Shown: in pieces, positions 26,428-34,895 of the stretch
How positions within the stretch are numbered: the stretch's first letter is position 1
Layout: each line of letters opens with the position of its first letter
DNA from: Phaeobacter gallaeciensis DSM 26640
GTDB taxonomy: Bacteria; Pseudomonadota; Alphaproteobacteria; Rhodobacterales; Rhodobacteraceae
Direction: 5' to 3'
Assembly (NCBI RefSeq): GCF_000511385.1
Contig: NC_023137.1
Location: 201,001-265,000 of the forward strand
Length of the DNA: 64,000 nucleotides
Program-made: the position numbers and the translations under genes
Notes under the pieces: generated by a model
The model's database searches: none
Told to the model about the DNA's origin: nothing
The model's input: the letters and a program-made list of their open reading frames with translations, nothing else

Positions 26428-26845
26428 CTTGGGCCTTAACAAATGAACCAGAACCGAGGGCCAGGAAATATACCGGCCCAGTACCGCCGTATGGAACAGC
26501 AATTGTGAGAAAGCAACCATAGCATTTCGGGTTCAACAATTCGCTAATATCGGGGAGTCTTGTGCTTCTGAATCACCTTATGAGTGTATTTCTTGATGAG
26601 TAATCTGGACATCTTACACAGGCTAAAGTCGGCCAGAGACGGAACATCTATCGGCGCCCGGTTGGCGTTCTTCCGCCTCGATTCTCTCACCGGGACCGTA
26701 AGGTTGGCGGCGCGTTGCGCCAACACTTTCAGCGATTTAGAAGACAATCACGATGGGCCTGCCGAATTGTCGCTGCGCATATGGCGTACCACGAATGCCC
26801 GATCGGGGGGATTATCGACCCCCTCGTTGGTGGGCGTCCTGGTGT
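26428..26845. other. Region without a confident gene, between cobC and the GST gene
   Basis: This stretch of 418 bases lies upstream of cobC and downstream of the convergent-side end of the hydroquinone reductase gene. Reading frames on both strands (plus from 26596, about 100 codons, running into the antisense of the next gene; minus 26544-26747) have no recognisable protein features. It includes an AT-rich stretch near 26540-26600. The usual B12-box riboswitch motif was looked for upstream of cobC and not found. Confidence 0.4.
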
Positions 26846-27820
26846 TCAGTCGCGACCGTGTGGGGCCATCCAGTCGATACGTGGATTGGTTGGGATAATC
26901 CGATGAGGATTGATGGTATCATGGCTGTAGTGATAGTGGCGCACGATATGGTCCATCCCGACGGTGTCTGAAACACCCGGCCATTGATAGAGCGCGCGTG
27001 TATAGGCCCAGAGATGGGGATAGTCGATCAAGCGTCGGCGGTTACACTTAAAATGCAGGTGGTAGACAGGATCGAAGCGGACCAATGTGGTAAACAACCG
27101 CCAGTCTGCCTCGGTCAGCCTGTCCCCCAGAAGGAAGCGGTGCTCTGACAGAATGTCTTCCAGCCAGTCCAAAGTGTCGAACAAAGGGTCGATCGCCGCG
27201 TCATATGCGTCCTGTGTTGTGGCAAAACCGCATTTGTAAACACCGTTGTTCAAGGTGGAATAGACCCGGCTGTTCACGGCCTCAATCGGTTCCCGCAGCT
27301 CTTCCGGCCAATAGTCGTCATGGTTGCCGGTGATCTCGTCGAAGGCGCTGTTGAACATACGAATGATGTCGGCACTTTCGTTTGAAACGATGGTATTTTC
27401 TTTTTTATCCCAAAGAATTGGGACCGTGACCCGGCCAGAGTATTGCGGGTCGGCGCGGGTGTATATCTGGTGCACGTGGTCATATCCGAACAGGTGGTCC
27501 CCGGTGGCGCCATGGTCGTCCTTAGCAAGGCTCCAGCCTTTGTCCAGCATGTCCGGGTGTACAACGGATACCGTGATGTGATCGGCCAGCGCCTTTAGCT
27601 GACGGAAGATCAGTGTGCGATGCGCCCAAGGGCAGGCCAGCGAAACATAGAGATGGTAGCGTCCGCTTTCGGCGGCAAAGCCACCTTTGCCGGATGGTCC
27701 TGCCTGTCCGTCTTTGGTGACCCAGTTGCGAAACTGCGCCTGTGAGCGTTTGAACGCGCCACCGGATGACGCGGTATCGTACCATTGGTCGTGCCAGATG
27801 CCGTCAATCAAAAGGCCCAT
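26846..27820 (-). CDS. Glutathionyl-hydroquinone reductase (Xi-class GST, YqjG/Ecm4)
   Basis: These enzymes use glutathione to reduce glutathionyl-(hydro)quinones. The 324-residue protein has the signature LACPWAHRTLIFRQLK with catalytic Cys63, the NSAF-type NESADIIRMFN glutathione loop and the C-terminal domain GDRLTEADWRLFTTLVRFDPVYHLHFKCN that is diagnostic for the family. ATG 27820 has AGGAG 6 bases upstream. It stands alone on its strand, with a long gap on either side. Confidence 0.94.
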   Translation of the reverse strand: MGLLIDGIWHDQWYDTASSGGAFKRSQAQFRNWVTKDGQAGPSGKGGFAAESGRYHLYVSLACPWAHRTLIFRQLKALADHITVSVVHPDMLDKGWSLAKDDHGATGDHLFGYDHVHQIYTRADPQYSGRVTVPILWDKKENTIVSNESADIIRMFNSAFDEITGNHDDYWPEELREPIEAVNSRVYSTLNNGVYKCGFATTQDAYDAAIDPLFDTLDWLEDILSEHRFLLGDRLTEADWRLFTTLVRFDPVYHLHFKCNRRRLIDYPHLWAYTRALYQWPGVSDTVGMDHIVRHYHYSHDTINPHRIIPTNPRIDWMAPHGRD

Positions 27821-28147
27821 CAAAAACTCCTATGCGCTGTGAGTACATTCTGTGCGGTGTAATCTAGGCTGCGCCTGCGCCTGCGCCCATGGCCCTCGGC
27901 GCGCAGCTTCCCTGCGCCAATGCACAGGTGGCGCATACGCGAGGTGTTGGGGGAGCCACTGGTGCTTTGCTCTGGCGTATCTAAAGTGGTGCTGCGGCCA
28001 AAGCGTGGAAATGATTCAAAAAGTTCACTTGATTTTATCCTTTGTGCGTTCACACTTGTAAGGAACAGGGCAAAATGCCCACCTGCTCTGGCAGCCAGCC
28101 GCGCGGCGGTTGATGTCAGAGCGGTCTCAGATCGAAAGGTCACTGCC
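27821..28147. other. Divergent intergenic region with no gene
   Basis: A 327-base region between the divergent GST gene and a conserved hypothetical gene. It holds a short CTGCGC-type tandem run near 27872-27888. The ribosome-binding site of the right gene lies at its end. A GCCACTG at 27955 recalls the B12 box but the rest of that riboswitch is missing. Nothing else was seen. Confidence 0.4.
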
Positions 28148-28510
28148 ATGACGACATTTGTTCCCCAATCGGTACAGGACGCGCTGGATGCTGCGCGGCT
28201 CGATGGTATGAAAAACAAGAGCCGCTTGCGGGTGGCTGCGGATGATCATGTCTTCCCAGTGCTGCGCATGTGGAAGGACGGATTTTCGATAGAGGCGGCA
28301 GATGCGCCACAGCTGCGCGGGCTGGTCGATCTCTACGATGGAACCCGCCATTTGTCGCAATGCCTGATCGTGGCATCAGATGAAGAGGCGGGTGAAATGC
28401 GCTATGAGTTCAAGCGTGCGACGCCGGCGGCGGATCAGGCGCCACTGGATTTCTACCGCGCACCAGATGCGCCTGTTGCACTGATCGCACAGGACGATAT
28501 GCGGCTGTAA
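28148..28510 (+). CDS. Conserved hypothetical protein, 120 residues
   Basis: The product has no signal sequence or membrane helix. It reads as a compact alpha/beta domain: an N-terminal helix QSVQDALDAARLDGMKNKSR, a strand-rich core LRVAADDHVFPVLRMWKDGF and CLIVASDEEAGEMRYEFKRAT, and a Pro-rich end FYRAPDAPVALIA. It looks like a small family confined to related bacteria. A long inverted repeat ends the gene. The ATG at 28148 is chosen because upstream in-frame sequence is Arg/Ala-rich and lacks protein character. Confidence 0.75.
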   Translation: MTTFVPQSVQDALDAARLDGMKNKSRLRVAADDHVFPVLRMWKDGFSIEAADAPQLRGLVDLYDGTRHLSQCLIVASDEEAGEMRYEFKRATPAADQAPLDFYRAPDAPVALIAQDDMRL

Positions 28511-28567
28511 GCATGGCTGGGCCTTGTCGCTTGCCTGACAAGCAAAATAAACCAGTAAGCCAATTGG

Positions 28568-28598
28568 AAAGGGGACCACGGTCAAGTGGTCTCCTTTT
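28568..28598. terminator. Terminator hairpin between convergent genes
   Basis: AAAGGGGACCAC (28568-28579) pairs with GTGGTCTCCTTT (28586-28597) with one G-T pair and a 6-base loop, followed by TTTT. It lies between the hypothetical gene and the convergent PatB gene and can serve both. Confidence 0.85.
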
Positions 28599-28660
28599 CG
28601 TATGGTGTTTCTAACTAGGGGCCGGTGCGACCGGGGCTGTTCCCGGTCACGACACCGCTG

Positions 28661-29833
28661 CTATTGCAGGTCGGAGAACGCGGCGCGCAGCCGTTCGCAG
28701 GCCTCTTCCACCCGCGCGCGTTGCGTGCCGAGGTTGAAACGCAGGAAAGTGTCGCCGCCAGTGCCAAAACTCGGACCGTGATTGGCGGCAATCTTGGCGC
28801 TCGTTTCTACCCGCTTGGTAAATTCCTCGCGGCTCATGCCGGTGCCAGAGAAATCGACCCAGGCGAGATAGGTCGCCTCCAGACGGGTGGAGCGTAGACC
28901 TGGAATTTCATTCACGGCAGCATCAAAAAGTTGGCGATTGCCATCCAGGTAGGGCACCAGCTCATCCACCCAAGCGGCCCCTTCCGGGGAGTAGGCTGCT
29001 GCCGTTGCCCATTGGCCGGGGGAATTCGGCGAGAGGGCCAGCGCCAGCATCCGGCGGGAGAATTGCGCACGCAGCTCGGGATCCGGAATGATCACCTGCC
29101 CCGTATGCATACCGGCAAAGTTGAAGGTTTTGGACGGCGCAGTCAGCATGAGCAGGCGATCCGTGATGTCCGGCGCCGCGTTCTGCATTGGGATATGTGT
29201 GGCACCGTCGAAGACCAGATCGTGATGAATTTCGTCCGACAACAGGATCAGATCGTGCCGCTTGGCAAAATCCGCAACGCCGCGCAGCTCTTCCTCGGTC
29301 CAGACACGGCCAACCGGATTATGTGGCGAGCAGAGGATGACCATTTTCTCGGTGCCGGTCATCTGCGCGTCATAAGCTGCAAAATCCATCTCGTAGCGCC
29401 CGTCGTTGACGGTCAGCTCGCATTCCACAACCTCACGCCCCGCATTGCGGATGACTTTGGCGAAGGCATGATAGACCGGTGTGAAGAGCACGATCCCGTC
29501 GCCCGGTTGGGTGTAGGTGTCCAGGCACATGCCGACGCCGTTCACCAAGCCTGTTGTGGTGAAAATCGCCTCCGGATCGACCGACCAGCCATGCCGGTTC
29601 TGCATCCACCAGCAGATCGCGGATCTATAGGGGCTATCGCAATTCACATAACCATAGACCCCGTGGTCTGCCATCTCACGCATTTTGTCGGTTACAACCG
29701 AGGGAACTGCGAAATCCATATCCGCAACCCACATCGACAGGCCCTCGTCGCGCGGGACATTGTAGAGATCCTCCATCATGTCCCACTTGATGCAATGTGT
29801 ATTCCGGCGATCAATGATCTTGTCAAAATCCAT
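28661..29833 (-). CDS. PatB/MalY-type cystathionine beta-lyase (C-S lyase, PLP enzyme)
   Basis: The enzyme cleaves C-S bonds in cystathionine or related cysteine conjugates, giving homocysteine or thiols, pyruvate and ammonia. The 390-residue protein has the fold-type I pattern: MWVADMDFAVP near residue 34, HNPVGRVWTEEELRG, SDEIHHDLVF and the PLP Lys235 in TAPSKTFNFAGMHTGQ. The MWVADMDF opening separates MalY/PatB from other aminotransferases. In marine roseobacters this group takes part in dimethylsulphide and tropodithietic acid sulphur chemistry; that role here is only a possibility. ATG 29833 replaces an upstream start at 29887. Confidence 0.92.
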   Translation of the reverse strand: MDFDKIIDRRNTHCIKWDMMEDLYNVPRDEGLSMWVADMDFAVPSVVTDKMREMADHGVYGYVNCDSPYRSAICWWMQNRHGWSVDPEAIFTTTGLVNGVGMCLDTYTQPGDGIVLFTPVYHAFAKVIRNAGREVVECELTVNDGRYEMDFAAYDAQMTGTEKMVILCSPHNPVGRVWTEEELRGVADFAKRHDLILLSDEIHHDLVFDGATHIPMQNAAPDITDRLLMLTAPSKTFNFAGMHTGQVIIPDPELRAQFSRRMLALALSPNSPGQWATAAAYSPEGAAWVDELVPYLDGNRQLFDAAVNEIPGLRSTRLEATYLAWVDFSGTGMSREEFTKRVETSAKIAANHGPSFGTGGDTFLRFNLGTQRARVEEACERLRAAFSDLQ

Positions 29834-29930
29834 GTCTGAACTCCCGTTGTTCAGGGGCGAAGCTAACGGCAATCCAGCCACGCGCAAGGGGGGCGTTGCA
29901 GGGCGGGCGTCAATGGCCTAAATCAGCGGC

Positions 29931-30449
29931 ATGAAACGTCCGATCCTGATCCACCCTGATCCCCGCCTCAAGAAGGTTTGTGCAGCCGTGCCGGATATGT
30001 CCGACGCGTTGCGTACGCTGGCCGATGACATGTTGGAAACCATGTATGCCGCGCCGGGTATTGGTCTTGCTGCACCGCAGATCGGGGTGCTGGATCGGCT
30101 TATCGTGCTGGATTGCGTCAAGGAAGAGGACGGCCCTGCGCGCCCACTGGTCATGTTCAATCCCGAGGTGGTTGCCGCCTCTGATGAGAGCAATGTCTAC
30201 GAGGAAGGGTGCCTGTCGATTCCCGATCAATACGCTGAGGTGACCCGCCCCAAGGTGGTTGAGGTCGAATGGATGGATCGCGATGGCAATGCTCAGCGCG
30301 AAACCTTCGATGGGCTTTGGGCCACCTGTGTCCAGCATGAGATCGACCATCTGAACGGCAAACTGTTTATCGACTATCTGAAACCGCTGAAGCGGCAGAT
30401 GATTACGCGGAAGATGCAGAAATTGAAACGTGAGCGCGGGCGCAGCTGA
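29931..30449 (+). CDS. def: Peptide deformylase, canonical copy
   Basis: Removes the N-formyl group from new proteins. The 172-residue product keeps all three motifs: GIGLAAPQ at residues 43-50, EGCLS with Cys94 and HEIDH at residues 136-140, where the His pair binds iron and Glu137 is catalytic. The IPDQYAEVTRP and KLFIDYLKPLKRQMI segments fit the type 1 enzymes. It is the first of three consecutive deformylase genes followed by fmt, and is the best candidate for the housekeeping enzyme. Confidence 0.96.
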   Translation: MKRPILIHPDPRLKKVCAAVPDMSDALRTLADDMLETMYAAPGIGLAAPQIGVLDRLIVLDCVKEEDGPARPLVMFNPEVVAASDESNVYEEGCLSIPDQYAEVTRPKVVEVEWMDRDGNAQRETFDGLWATCVQHEIDHLNGKLFIDYLKPLKRQMITRKMQKLKRERGRS

Positions 30450-30520
30450 ACACCTCTCGCGAGGTTGGGACATAGTCCCCGCCTGAGTGGGGCGAATTCT
30501 GACAGGGAAAGGTGAACGAA

Positions 30521-31030
30521 ATGACGGTTCTCCCTATCAGGGCTTGGCCCGATCCGGTGCTGAGCATGCGTGCAAGCCCGGTTGATGCCACAGAGGATGT
30601 GGCCGAACTAGCGCGTGATATGCTCGATACCATGTATGCCGCGCCGGGGCGTGGGTTGGCCGCGCCACAGGTCGGCGTATTGGCACGACTGTTCGTGATG
30701 GACACCACCTGGAAAGAAGGTGCGCGCGACCCGCTTGTCTGCATCAACCCGGACATCGTTGCGTTGTCGGAGGAGATGGCCACAATGTCAGAGGGCTGTT
30801 TGTCGATCGAAGGTGTCAGCCTTGATGTCACGCGCCCGGCCTGGGTCGATCTGGCCTGGAGTGATTTGGAAGGGGTCCGGCATCAACGCCGGTTTGAGGG
30901 ATTCGCCGCAGCCTGCGTGCAACATGAATATGATCACCTTGAGGGGTGCGTAACCTTCGACAGGGTGTCCCCCACGGCGCGTGCTGCTGCCGTCGCTACC
31001 TATGAAACCTATCTGGAGACAACCCGATGA
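30521..31030 (+). CDS. Peptide deformylase, second copy
   Basis: A 169-residue paralogue that keeps GRGLAAPQ at residues 43-50, EGCLS with Cys93 and HEYDH at 135-139, so it is probably active. It differs elsewhere: the insert VSLDVTRPAWVDLAWSD replaces the usual strand region, and the C-terminus is short. ATG 30521 is chosen because AGGTG lies about 6 bases upstream; a GTG at 30512 is in the same frame. It lies 71 bases after the first copy and overlaps the third as ATGA. Confidence 0.9.
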   Translation: MTVLPIRAWPDPVLSMRASPVDATEDVAELARDMLDTMYAAPGRGLAAPQVGVLARLFVMDTTWKEGARDPLVCINPDIVALSEEMATMSEGCLSIEGVSLDVTRPAWVDLAWSDLEGVRHQRRFEGFAAACVQHEYDHLEGCVTFDRVSPTARAAAVATYETYLETTR

Positions 31031-31524
31031 CCGTGCGCCCTTGCCTGCCATGGCCCGACAAACATCTGCGCAGCCGTGCCGAGGAGGTCAGCGAAATCAC
31101 TGATGCAACGCTCGCCCTCTGGCAGGACATGATCGACACAATGGAAGCGATGCCCGGTGTTGGTCTGGCCGCCAACCAGATCGGTGTTTTGCAACGGCTT
31201 GCGGTGGTAGATGGCTCCAGCGAGCGGGGGCGGGCAGTGCGTCTGGCCAACCCTGAGATTCTGCATGCCTCGGTCGCGCTGCGCGAGCATGAAGAAGCCA
31301 GCCCGAATCTGCCCGGCGTCTCGGCCAAGATCAAACGTCCCCGTGCGGTGACTGTGCGGTACATGGACGAAACCGGCGCCACGGTTGAGCGGGACTTTGT
31401 CGGGATTGAAGCCACCAGCGTGCAACACCAGATCGACCACCTGAACGGCAAAATGTATTTCGACAAGCTGTCGAAGGTGAAGCGCGATATGTTGATCCGC
31501 AAGGCGAAAAAGCTGAGTGGCTGA
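31027..31524 (+). CDS. Deformylase-like protein with altered active site, third copy
   Basis: The 165-residue product follows the deformylase fold (GVGLAANQIGVLQRLAVVD, then a YMDETGATVERDF strand region, and IDHLNGKMYFDKLSKVKRDML), but both catalytic motifs differ. EGCLS is replaced by EASPN, so the metal-binding Cys is a Ser (residue 92), and HExDH reads HQIDH, with Gln135 in place of the catalytic Glu. The two metal-binding His remain. It is therefore unlikely to be an ordinary deformylase. Its ATG overlaps the second copy and fmt follows after 69 bases, so it is transcribed with active partners. Binding or regulatory function, or loss of function, are all possible. Confidence 0.85.
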   Translation: MTVRPCLPWPDKHLRSRAEEVSEITDATLALWQDMIDTMEAMPGVGLAANQIGVLQRLAVVDGSSERGRAVRLANPEILHASVALREHEEASPNLPGVSAKIKRPRAVTVRYMDETGATVERDFVGIEATSVQHQIDHLNGKMYFDKLSKVKRDMLIRKAKKLSG

Positions 31525-31593
31525 AGGTCAATCGGGGTTTCCCGAAGTTAGAGCCTATTTCGGGCGGGTAAATTCAGAGTGAAGGGGCGGCAT

Positions 31594-32499
31594 ATGCGTA
31601 TTGTTTTTATGGGGACGCCAGATTTCTCCGTTCCGGTGCTCAATGCGTTGGTTGAGGCTGGCCACGATATTGCTGCCGTTTATTGTCAGCCACCTCGCCC
31701 GGCGGGGCGTGGCAAGAAAGACCGACCTACGCCGGTTCACGCCCGGGCGGATGCGCTTGGGCTTGCAGTGCGCCATCCGGTCAGCCTGAAGGATGCGCAG
31801 CAGCAGGCTGAGTTTGAAGCGCTGAACGCAGATGTGGCGGTTGTGGTTGCCTATGGCTTGATCTTGCCGCAGGCCGTGTTGGACGCGCCGCGCCAGGGGT
31901 GCCTCAACATCCACGCAAGCCTCCTGCCGCGCTGGCGTGGCGCGGCGCCGATCCACCGTGCGATCATGGCGGGGGATGCGCAGACCGGGGTGTGTATCAT
32001 GCAGATGGAGGCCGGGTTGGATACCGGGCCAGTTCTGATGCGTGAGGCGACAGATATCGGCGCAGAGGAAACCACGGCTCAGTTACATGACCGCCTGTCT
32101 GAAATGGGTGCGGACCTGATCGTGCGGGCATTGACACAATTGACGGAGTTAACACCACAGGTGCAGCCGGACGATGGTGTGACCTACGCCCACAAGATCG
32201 ACAAGGCGGAGGCCCACGTGGATTGGACACGCCCGGCGAGTGAGGTTGATCAGCAGATCCGCGGGCTGTCCCCATTTCCCGGGGCCTGGTGCGAAATTGA
32301 CGGCCAGCGCGTGAAACTTCTGGCGTCACGTGTTGTCGATGGTACCGGGGCGGCGGGCAAAGTTCTGGATGACACCTTGCGGGTCGCCTGCGGTGAGGGC
32401 GCGGTTGAGCTGCTGAAGTTGCAGCGTGCGGGCAAGGGGGCACAGGAGCGAGAGATCTTCTTGCGCGGCTTTCCTGTCACTGCTGGCACACGGCTTTAA
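31594..32499 (+). CDS. fmt: Methionyl-tRNA formyltransferase
   Basis: Formylates initiator Met-tRNA with 10-formyl-tetrahydrofolate, giving the substrate whose product the upstream deformylases later process. The 301-residue protein has [19 protein letters not shown] at the start, the catalytic [20 protein letters not shown] near residue 107 and the C-terminal tRNA-binding OB domain. ATG 31594 is chosen with GAAGGGG about 7 bases upstream; an ORF start at 31579 has no better site. Confidence 0.97.
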   Translation: MRIVFMGTPDFSVPVLNALVEAGHDIAAVYCQPPRPAGRGKKDRPTPVHARADALGLAVRHPVSLKDAQQQAEFEALNADVAVVVAYGLILPQAVLDAPRQGCLNIHASLLPRWRGAAPIHRAIMAGDAQTGVCIMQMEAGLDTGPVLMREATDIGAEETTAQLHDRLSEMGADLIVRALTQLTELTPQVQPDDGVTYAHKIDKAEAHVDWTRPASEVDQQIRGLSPFPGAWCEIDGQRVKLLASRVVDGTGAAGKVLDDTLRVACGEGAVELLKLQRAGKGAQEREIFLRGFPVTAGTRL

Positions 32500-32512
32500 G
32501 GGGGGGTAGGCG

Positions 32513-32749
32513 ATGTTTCTAGCTCTTTTCGGCAGCGTAGTGATTGCTGGGATTGTTGGCTACGTTGCGGAGAAAACTGGCTTCACTCAGAACGGCTATC
32601 TGTCTTCCATCATCATCTGTGTGGGCGGTGCCTTTCTGTTTCACTTTGTGGTGATCATGTTTGGCATCGGTTTTCGGGCACCGGGATGAAACGCAATCGT
32701 TGCCTCAATCGGTGCACTGATTATCGTGCCGTTTCATTGGCGCCGCTAA
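32513..32749 (+). pseudogene. GlsB/YeaQ-like small membrane protein interrupted by an in-frame TGA
   Basis: The frame from ATG 32513 reads MFLALFGSVVIAGIVGYVAE, then a YLSSIIICVGGAFLF helix and FGIGFRAPG, and stops at TGA 32687-32689. The same frame continues without a shift as NAIVASIGALIIVPFHWRR to a TAA at 32747-32749, the expected third helix and charged end of transglycosylase-associated (GlsB/YeaQ/YmgE) proteins. The full frame would be 78 codons. Either a nonsense mutation has shortened the protein to 58 residues, the TGA is read through, or it is a sequencing error. It follows fmt by 13 bases with a GGGGGG run upstream. Family assignment is from hydrophobic pattern and ending, not from an alignment. 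Confidence 0.75.
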
Positions 32750-32766
32750 GGGGCTGAGAGACGGGA

Positions 32767-33390
32767 TCAGCTGCGTGGCGGGCGCGAGCGATAGACCGGC
32801 AGATGCCAACCAAAGGTGATGGAGCCTGCCCGCAGAACCCAGCAGATCACTGCACAGGCCAACAGGGCCCAACGGGTCGGCAGGCCAAAGGCGATGCTGA
32901 TCACGGCGGTGATCGCGCCAGCCATTGCGCAGGAGATATAAAGCTCCCCCTGCTTCAATACCAACGGCACCTCATTGCAGACGACATCCCGCATGAGCCC
33001 ACCCAGCGTGCCGGTTGCCATGCCCATCAGAACCACGATCACGGGGGGCTGACCTGTCAGTAGGGCCGCCCCGGTACCGGCAGACACCGCCACTGCCAGT
33101 GCAAAACTGTCAAGCCATACAACCCAGCGCAACCGGCTCTCCACCAGATGGGCGGTGAAAAACACCAGCACCGCAGCAGCGGCCGCCAGCAGGATATTGG
33201 TGGAATCCCCAATCCAGAAAACCGGATGCCGATCCAATAGCAGGTCCCGTACCGTGCCCCCGCCGACAGCGGTCAGACAGGCCACGAAGGCAAAGCCAAC
33301 GATATCCAGCTGCGCCCGACTGGCCACCAGCGCGCCAGAGGCCGCGAAGACCAGAACGGAGGCGTAGTCCAGAAGGGTGAGGATGGTCAT
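32767..33390 (-). CDS. TRIC-type (UPF0126) membrane protein
   Basis: TRIC-family proteins form homotrimeric cation channels; some bacterial members have also been linked to glycine transport. The 207-residue protein contains two repeats, each with a Gly-rich turn followed by Arg-Asp: [12 protein letters not shown] near residue 42 and [12 protein letters not shown] near residue 130. About seven hydrophobic helices are visible. Its ATG overlaps the rnhA stop as ATGA, so it is the end of the operon that starts at ispH or LysE. Physiological substrate not determinable from sequence. Confidence 0.9.
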   Translation of the reverse strand: MTILTLLDYASVLVFAASGALVASRAQLDIVGFAFVACLTAVGGGTVRDLLLDRHPVFWIGDSTNILLAAAAAVLVFFTAHLVESRLRWVVWLDSFALAVAVSAGTGAALLTGQPPVIVVLMGMATGTLGGLMRDVVCNEVPLVLKQGELYISCAMAGAITAVISIAFGLPTRWALLACAVICWVLRAGSITFGWHLPVYRSRPPRS

Positions 33391-33854
33391 GCTTTGGCTT
33401 TGCCGGGTTTGAAAGGGGCCATGCCTGCACGCGCGAGTTCGTCAGCGCGTTCGTTCTCGGGATGGCCTGCGTGGCCCTTGACCCATTCCCATGTGACATC
33501 ATGCCGACGCTGAGCCTCATCCAGTCGCTGCCACAGCTCGACGTTTTTCACCGGTTTCTTCGAGGCGGTTTTCCAACCGTTGCGCTTCCAGCCATGAATC
33601 CACCCGGTGACGCCGTTCTTCACATATGCGGAATCGGTGACAACCGTAAGCGTGGACGGTCGCGCCAGGCTTTCAAGGGCATTGATCGCGGCGAGCAACT
33701 CCATCCGGTTGTTGGTTGTTTCGGCCTCGCCGCCGCTTAGTTCCTTTTCCTTGACGATGGTCTCGCCATCCATTGCCCGCAGCAACACCCCCCAGCCGCC
33801 GGGGCCAGGGTTGCCGGAGCAAGCGCCATCGGTGTAGGCGAACAGCTCAGCCAT
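33387..33854 (-). CDS. rnhA: Ribonuclease HI
   Basis: Cleaves RNA in RNA-DNA hybrids. The 155-residue protein contains the complete catalytic set: [18 protein letters not shown] (Asp), [10 protein letters not shown] (Glu), VTDSAYV (Asp) and [12 protein letters not shown] (Asp with the catalytic His). ATG 33854 is chosen, overlapping the upstream methyltransferase by 8 bases; an upstream start at 33902 would overlap further. It is co-translated with the TRIC gene downstream. Confidence 0.97.
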   Translation of the reverse strand: MAELFAYTDGACSGNPGPGGWGVLLRAMDGETIVKEKELSGGEAETTNNRMELLAAINALESLARPSTLTVVTDSAYVKNGVTGWIHGWKRNGWKTASKKPVKNVELWQRLDEAQRRHDVTWEWVKGHAGHPENERADELARAGMAPFKPGKAKA

Positions 33855-34446
33855 GACAGGCCACCGAAATCCAGCGTGCCATTGACCCGTCCAAACCGGC
33901 ACTTTCGCCTGTGGTGCTGTTGGTGGGGGTGAAACCGGATGAGCCCAGCAGATCCTTCAATTCCTCGTCCTCGTAATAGGTGTAGAGCCGCCCAATGGCG
34001 TCCCGGGCCTCGCCCTTACCGAGCTTTAGCGCAATGTAAAAGGGGCCACCTGATCGCAGTGCTCGCCGGATGGCGCGCAAATGTCGGGGGAAGTCGGCGC
34101 GCGGGGCATGCAGCAGGCTGAAATTGGCCCAGACACCATCGTAGATGTCGATGCCGGTGAGCTCATCAAAGCTGGCAAGCTGGGTCTGAACCCCGGTGAG
34201 CTGATCCGCCAGCGCGATCATTTCAGCCGAAGCATCCATGGCAAGAGGGCGTAGACCGGTCGCAGCCATAACGGCGCTGGATGTGCCTGGGCCACAGCCC
34301 AAATCGAGCACGTGGCCACGGGGCGGGCAACTGGCGATGAATTCCTCAAGCCGCGGATCCTGCCGCAAGTGGACCTCGTTGCGGTCTGCATACTCCGCAG
34401 CCTTGCGGTTGTAGATTTCCAGAGTTGTGCGGTCCGGTTCGCTCAT
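33847..34446 (-). CDS. Class I SAM-dependent methyltransferase
   Basis: A 199-residue methyltransferase with the SAM-binding motif [19 protein letters not shown] near residue 47, an acidic end of strand two (AMDASAEMI) and the [14 protein letters not shown] motif IV/post segment. This is the methyltransferase_11/25 type; the substrate is not deducible. ATG 34446 overlaps the stop of the DUF3429 gene as ATGA. The frame extends upstream through that gene, but such a translation is Arg-rich and not protein-like. Confidence 0.9.
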   Translation of the reverse strand: MSEPDRTTLEIYNRKAAEYADRNEVHLRQDPRLEEFIASCPPRGHVLDLGCGPGTSSAVMAATGLRPLAMDASAEMIALADQLTGVQTQLASFDELTGIDIYDGVWANFSLLHAPRADFPRHLRAIRRALRSGGPFYIALKLGKGEARDAIGRLYTYYEDEELKDLLGSSGFTPTNSTTGESAGLDGSMARWISVACHG

Positions 34447-34895
34447 AGGTACAGGCCTACGGCCAAGCTGGCGATCACGATAGATGTGAGCAGCAGTCGC
34501 AGTTGCATCCACCATGATGGCGTCAGGCGCCAGACGGAGAAAGCATAGTCCAGAAGCAACAGCCCGGCGAAGCCGTAGATCAGGTTGATGCCTGCGCTGG
34601 TTGGGCCGCCGCCGGTCGTGAAAAACGCCCAGAGTGCGGGCAGCACCGACAGTGCATAGCCCGTTGTCGCCCGCACACCTGAGGTCTTGGTCGCAAATCC
34701 CCACAGCACACCGGACATGAAGCTCAGGATGACCGAGCCGTAGAACAGTTGCACATAGGGGCCAACGAACCGTGGCCCGAGATGGGTCGCGCCCCAGGCT
34801 TGTAGAGCGGGGTTCAGCGTGGTCAGGGCGCCCCAGACAAATGGCACCAGCCCTGCCAGTCCCAAGACGAGAGGTGCTGGCGGTATCCGGCTCAC
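34443..34895 (-). CDS. DUF3429 membrane protein
   Basis: This 150-residue protein has five hydrophobic helices (PLVLGLAGLVPFVWGAL, YVQLFYGSVILSFMSGVLWG, TGYALSVLPALWAF, INLIYGFAGLLLLDYAF and LLLTSIVIASLAVGL). The YGSVILSFMSGVLWG stretch is characteristic of the DUF3429 family, of unknown function, widespread in proteobacteria. The start is GTG 34895, which overlaps the LysE stop as GTGA. It is translated between LysE and the methyltransferase, all with overlapping ends. Confidence 0.85.
   Translation of the reverse strand: MSRIPPAPLVLGLAGLVPFVWGALTTLNPALQAWGATHLGPRFVGPYVQLFYGSVILSFMSGVLWGFATKTSGVRATTGYALSVLPALWAFFTTGGGPTSAGINLIYGFAGLLLLDYAFSVWRLTPSWWMQLRLLLTSIVIASLAVGLYL

Noticed and set aside
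27930..27980. GCCACTG resembling the B12 box of a cobalamin riboswitch
   Set aside because: No other conserved riboswitch blocks are nearby, and the downstream gene is not a B12 gene.
28661..29839. Plus-strand 302-codon frame at 28931-29839
   Set aside because: It is antisense to the PatB-type gene, which has all PLP-enzyme motifs; the plus-strand frame shows none.
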